Assembly: GCA_023159155.1 (NCBI GenBank)
Contig: JAJNNX010000018.1
Location: 434,001-498,000 of the forward strand
Source of the DNA: Ustulina deusta
Lineage: Eukaryota; Ascomycota; Sordariomycetes; Xylariales; Xylariaceae
DNA: 64,000 bases
Reading direction: 5' to 3'
Below are positions 59,971-64,000 of the stretch, piece after piece. A program made the translations under genes and the position numbers. Each line of letters starts with the position of its first letter. Position 1 is the first letter of the stretch. Below the pieces are notes generated by a model. That model saw only the letters and a list, made by a program, of their open reading frames with translations. It did not search any database and was not told the origin of the DNA.

Positions 59971-62900
59971 ATGTCTTCCATGTATACTATATCCCCCGCG
60001 TCGCTTCACGACCTAAGTGACCACTCTGGCAACTACATCCAACCGTCTCGCCGTCTCAATAGCCAACCCAAACGCCCTCACAACGGTCCTGGCACCCCCG
60101 AGTCCAATTTGTTATCGCCCTACTCCTCACATGCTCGTAGTAACTCAGCCTCGCCGACGCTAAATTCAAATACGCCGGCCGATACCCTGTCGACTGCCGA
60201 GTGTTACCAATCTAGCGAGATCTTTGCTAGCAGCGAGTACGCCGACGACCCATTCCTCGGCGCCAACTTTGACGACGTCCCTGAAGACTGGTTCGTCGCT
60301 GTCCCGGTGCCAGAATATGGTAACCGCCAAACTGTCTACCCCTTGAGCCCTCATCCAACGCCTTCTATCCCGGCACATCAAACCTTCCCGTCAACCAAGG
60401 AGGCCACCCTTAACATACAGAACTCGGATCTGAACAAGGACTACCCGGCGCAACAGGAACCCTCGATCAACTCGGTCGATTCCAGTCAATCGGACCCTCA
60501 ACTAACGCCAGATACAAACCACGGTAGCTGGTCAAGCACCGAAAGCCCCGCACAGGCCGCGTTGGCGATGGCGACTCAAAGCCCCAGAGTAACGGTCTCC
60601 ATGTGGGGAAAAGAAGATGATCCCCCCATTCAAGGAGTAGAAAGATCATTCGCGACTGGCGCGGAGAGTCCTCGCACGGTGCGGGCTTCTCATAGTATTG
60701 CCGGCGATCTGGCTTATGAGCAACCCTATGAAAGCCTAACACATGTAGCTCGTGATACCCATGGCGACTGGATGCCTAACGTAGGTACTGGGCATCGCGG
60801 CCTTGCCCCTGGAGAACGACCATCGGAAGAAGGGCCTAGCCCTAACCAGCAAGCGGCACGGCGCGAGCTGGAGGAGAAAAACCGGGAGGTCGATGCTTGG
60901 ATATCCCAATCGACTGGAAACATGGACGCAGTCCCCGGCACTCGAGGGCAAGGATCCGACCCGAGATTTGCAACTGCGCCCGAAGGGGGCGATGATAATA
61001 TCCCAGCTGGTGAGATCCCACTTGGCGACAAAACGGAGAATCGACATATCGAAGGACAAACTTATTTCATTGTCGACGGCCCAGGTGGGCGTATCACGGA
61101 GACAGACTTTGATCTCATGCGACACCTTCGCACCTGGGGAGATGCGCCAGCTATCCATGCTATTCAATCTGATGAGCGTAAACGCTTACAACCGGAGACT
61201 TCACAGGCCGCTATCGAGAAATTCTATCGTCAATGCCAAGACAATGCCTCTATTGTTTCTAAGGCGGCAACCTGGGGAACTCGTCGACGCAGCTTGCCCA
61301 GTGTCGTAGATATAGAAGGGATAACTAGTGGAAATTTTCTCAAGAAACTTTCCATCAGCGGACACGCACGCAGACCGAGCATCCTCCAGAGGGTTACTAG
61401 CATTAGTAAAAAAACAAGTATCAGTGGGTATCGTAAGCGCAAGGGGAGTAATGCCAGTGAGCTTCAAGCGGAAGAGTTGGGCGATCCAGTGGACCGACGA
61501 GAATCCAAGGACAGCCTTGCACCACCATCTCGGACATCGAGCTGGACACTCGGAGGTATCAACAAGAAGCCTACCCCCAGTTTGAATACTGCCTTGGTAG
61601 ACATGACTACGGGTATTGCAGCTATTGGTACCCACCATGCGCGTAGCGGCTCGATCAGTGCGACGCCTATCACCTCGCCAAAGAGTCCATTCGGATCACT
61701 GGGCGTGCATAGTCTGAGAAGGCCGCGAAGCAAGACGGAACTTCCCAAGACCTCTAGCGCTGAACTCTCGCACCCTAATTTAGTAGGGATGCTGAGGAAA
61801 CAGGGTGGTCTACCGGTGGCACAACTAGCCCGATCACAGCCTCAGTTAGACCCAGAGGAAGAAGATGATGACGATGATGACGGCATGGATGAAATCGACT
61901 TTAAGGTCGAGCCAAGAACAACAAAGAGTATTGAGCCAACGCTCAATGGTTTTAGAGCCCACATCCTGGAGATCAACCCTAGTCTTGCAATTACTGATGG
62001 TATCGACAATCCCAACGCTTATCTAGTCGACCGCATTGCGTATCAAATGCATAATCGCTATAAACAGCTTCTAACAGCAAAGCAAAATCACATGAACCAA
62101 GTCAATCAACGGGATTGCTCTTCTGGGTCTTTCTGCCGATCCCTTGGCGGCACCATAAAGTATTGGGACGGCCGTGGCGGTGATCGTGGAGCCGATCCAT
62201 CATCGAGCAGGGCTATTTCATCGGACGAAGAAGCAACACCACTTGAAGGGGGTATCAACGCAGAGAGCTTCCCGCAGGGAATCACTCCACCTCCAGCGAC
62301 CTCCCTCCCAGCTGAATTTGAGTGTCCGTTATGCTTTACTATTAGAAGGTTCCAGAAGCCTTCTGATTGGACGAAGCACGTGCACGAAGATGTACAGCCG
62401 TTTACCTGTACTTGGGACAGATGCCGTGATCCAAAGATGTTCAAGCGAAAGGCCGACTGGGTCCGCCACGAGAACGAAGGCCACCGTCATCTAGAGTGGT
62501 GGACGTGTGACGTGGATGACTGTCGCCACATCTGCTACAGAAGGGATAATTTTTTGCAGCATCTAGTCCGCGAGCACAAGTTTCCGGAGCCCAAGGTCAA
62601 GACTAAAGCCGCCATAAAAAAGGCCGGTGGAGCTGACCAGACATGGCAAAAAGTCGAACAGTGCCATGAGGAGACAACGAAGAAACCGACTGAAGAACCG
62701 TGCCGATTCTGTGGGAAAACTTTCCCTACTTGGAAGAAACTCACAGTTCACCTTGCCAAGCATATGGAGCAGATCAGCCTTCCTGTAGTAGAGCTTGTTA
62801 TGAAGAAGGAACTCGACCCCGACACCATCATCAGCCCTGTCCAGGACCCCCCGCCACGCCATTTTGGTCTTCCTCCGCCCTCAACGACGCCTTTGATTAA

Positions 62901-63375
62901 ACCAGATCCCCAAGACCTTAGCCCACAGGTTCCTCAGACAAGTGCCAGTATGATTAACTATAGCACTCCAAATACGGTAGGGTTTTCACCCATACCCCGG
63001 GCACCCATGGGGAACACATACTATACCCAACAGCCGACAGGACAACCGTACCATAACATACCTCCTCAAGCAAGCAATATGATGATGCAACCACAATACA
63101 ACACTCAGCAACAGTATCATGGGCTACCAGTAACCACGACTACGTTTGGACAACCTGGTACTACCTACACTTTGGGCATGGCGGTTCCTGATACTGAACC
63201 GTTTCCAGCATTTGATTCCCTTGGTATCCAAGACCCAACTGGAGGGATTGGCTATCAAAATTTAGGGAACCCTACCCTTCACAGCGTTGAACAGTACGGC
63301 AGCAACCATGGGTCGGTATCACCCTACTCCCACTCTCCCCATCCAGGTCACAATGGCCAATTCTACACCTCTTGA
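59971..63375 (+). CDS. Large C2H2 zinc finger protein
   Basis: A single exon gives 1134 residues when started at the first ATG (59971). The first 780 residues are mainly disordered: Ser/Pro/Asn-rich, with EDWFVAVPVPEYG near residue 85-110, DFDLMRHLRTWGDAPA near 375-390 and basic Ser-rich patches. An acidic run (EEEDDDDDDGMDEIDF) lies near 630. The zinc fingers begin at Cys785 (FECPLCFTIRRF). They continue with TCTWDRCRDPKMFKRKADWVRH and WTCDVDDCRHICYRRDNFLQH, and after a linker end with CRFCGKTFPTWKKLTVHLAKH at about 911-932. The C-terminus is Gln/Pro/Tyr/Gly-rich, typical of activation domains. I recognise a conserved filamentous-fungal C2H2 type; it is probably a nuclear DNA-binding regulator, but targets are unknown. 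No intron is needed to keep the frame. Confidence 0.9.
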   Translation: MSSMYTISPASLHDLSDHSGNYIQPSRRLNSQPKRPHNGPGTPESNLLSPYSSHARSNSASPTLNSNTPADTLSTAECYQSSEIFASSEYADDPFLGANFDDVPEDWFVAVPVPEYGNRQTVYPLSPHPTPSIPAHQTFPSTKEATLNIQNSDLNKDYPAQQEPSINSVDSSQSDPQLTPDTNHGSWSSTESPAQAALAMATQSPRVTVSMWGKEDDPPIQGVERSFATGAESPRTVRASHSIAGDLAYEQPYESLTHVARDTHGDWMPNVGTGHRGLAPGERPSEEGPSPNQQAARRELEEKNREVDAWISQSTGNMDAVPGTRGQGSDPRFATAPEGGDDNIPAGEIPLGDKTENRHIEGQTYFIVDGPGGRITETDFDLMRHLRTWGDAPAIHAIQSDERKRLQPETSQAAIEKFYRQCQDNASIVSKAATWGTRRRSLPSVVDIEGITSGNFLKKLSISGHARRPSILQRVTSISKKTSISGYRKRKGSNASELQAEELGDPVDRRESKDSLAPPSRTSSWTLGGINKKPTPSLNTALVDMTTGIAAIGTHHARSGSISATPITSPKSPFGSLGVHSLRRPRSKTELPKTSSAELSHPNLVGMLRKQGGLPVAQLARSQPQLDPEEEDDDDDDGMDEIDFKVEPRTTKSIEPTLNGFRAHILEINPSLAITDGIDNPNAYLVDRIAYQMHNRYKQLLTAKQNHMNQVNQRDCSSGSFCRSLGGTIKYWDGRGGDRGADPSSSRAISSDEEATPLEGGINAESFPQGITPPPATSLPAEFECPLCFTIRRFQKPSDWTKHVHEDVQPFTCTWDRCRDPKMFKRKADWVRHENEGHRHLEWWTCDVDDCRHICYRRDNFLQHLVREHKFPEPKVKTKAAIKKAGGADQTWQKVEQCHEETTKKPTEEPCRFCGKTFPTWKKLTVHLAKHMEQISLPVVELVMKKELDPDTIISPVQDPPPRHFGLPPPSTTPLIKPDPQDLSPQVPQTSASMINYSTPNTVGFSPIPRAPMGNTYYTQQPTGQPYHNIPPQASNMMMQPQYNTQQQYHGLPVTTTTFGQPGTTYTLGMAVPDTEPFPAFDSLGIQDPTGGIGYQNLGNPTLHSVEQYGSNHGSVSPYSHSPHPGHNGQFYTS

Positions 63376-63790
63376 AGAGTGACGGTACCGAAGTTGGTGA
63401 TGCCGTTACCATTTCGATATAAACATATATATATAAGTAGTAATCTACCGCACCACCGATGGCTAGACATGGATATTCCAAGACTCATCACTGTGTTGAT
63501 TACCCACGATGGTGGTCTCATCACCCACGTACCTAGCTAGGCCAGCCATTAGGTTGGCATTTATGATGGCGTTATACCCAAGCATATATTTCTTTGGCGA
63601 CACCAGGTGCGCCACTTGCATGTCCCGTTCTTCCCTGGTTTTTATAGAGGCGTGGAATTTATGAAACGGCAAGATGATCGACGGATATACTGAAGGCATT
63701 GAGCAAAGTGTCTCACAGAATTTCTCTTCTCTCCCTCGTCACATCTCGCTTCAAAGATCGGCAGCCAATGCCGTATGTTAAGAGAGTTTC
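63376..63790. other. Spacer after the C2H2 gene
   Basis: 415 bp with the C2H2 3' UTR (TATATATA near 63425-63435) and presumably a promoter for whatever starts at the right edge. No gene is seen. Confidence 0.45.
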
Positions 63791-64000
63791 ATGCTCGGAA
63801 GCGAGAATTTTGGATATGGATACCTCTCACCCGAGATAATGGCTCACGAAGTTCTTTTAGAAGGCGATTCACTTAGCAGGCGAGTCGTCCGTGGTTTTGA
63901 TCGCGAGGAGCGTGAACGAACTGATGGATCTGGATGGCAACACAGTTGGAAAGACAGGGACGCGACAGAAGTGGAAATGATGGACTGTTCGCAAGGTGCT
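63791..64000 (+). CDS. Possible N-terminal part of a further gene, cut by the window end
   Basis: An ATG at 63791, directly after an in-frame stop, opens a frame of 70 codons that runs off the window. Its composition is ordinary for coding DNA, with an Arg/Asp/Glu-rich segment (RRVVRGFDREERERTDG), but it has no motif I recognise. A second in-frame ATG lies at 63839. It could be the start of a gene or chance. Confidence 0.3.
   Translation, partial: MLGSENFGYGYLSPEIMAHEVLLEGDSLSRRVVRGFDREERERTDGSGWQHSWKDRDATEVEMMDCSQGA

Overview
This window is nuclear DNA from a filamentous ascomycete (Pezizomycotina, probably Sordariomycetes). That placement is an inference. It rests on short introns of about 45-150 nt with GTRAGT-type donors and CTAAC-type branch sites just before the acceptor, on fungal-restricted families (Clr2, DUF2421-type 6TM transporter, rhodopsin-like integral membrane protein, Zn(II)2Cys6 factor, GPI-anchored Cu-only SOD), and on many short palindromic TACCTAGGTA-type words in spacer DNA. 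I rebuilt gene models by hand from splice signals, reading-frame phase and remembered family motifs; no alignment or transcript was available.

Layout. 1-5.4 kb is gene-free. 5.4-6.5 kb carries a protein with three Cys-rich repeats (+). 6.5-12.7 kb is gene-free. 12.7-14.6 kb carries the silencing factor Clr2 (-). 16.1-18.3 kb carries an SDR and the AP-2 sigma adaptin (+). 19.2-23.7 kb carries a CCHC/RS protein and IST1 (both -). 24.5-28.4 kb carries a large aromatic-acid-exporter-like membrane protein (+). 28.9-30.0 kb carries a second SDR (-). 31-35.7 kb carries a NIF3-like small protein, a seven-helix-type membrane protein and V-ATPase subunit f (all +). 37.9-38.9 kb carries a Cu-only SOD and 43.3-45.3 kb a molybdenum-cofactor-sulfurase-like enzyme (both +). 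After a 7.9 kb gene-free stretch come a Zn(II)2Cys6 transcription factor at 53.2-54.5 kb (+), a DUF202 membrane protein at 55.9-56.2 kb (-) and a 1134-residue C2H2 protein at 60.0-63.4 kb (+). A possible further gene is cut by the right edge.

The genes are mostly independent core functions: clathrin endocytosis (AP-2), ESCRT/MVB sorting (IST1), vacuolar acidification (V-ATPase f), heterochromatin (Clr2) and redox enzymes. There is no PKS, NRPS or terpene core, so I do not see a metabolite cluster. Several pairs are divergent and may share promoter regions: Clr2/SDR1, IST1/transporter and SDR2/NIF3-like. I see no tRNA, 5S rRNA, intact transposon or CRISPR array. No undescribed multi-gene system stands out. 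The best leads are the triple Cys-repeat protein, the MOSC-less Moco-sulfurase paralogue, the stop-free intron in the transporter and a possible tiny membrane-protein gene at 15.3-15.6 kb.
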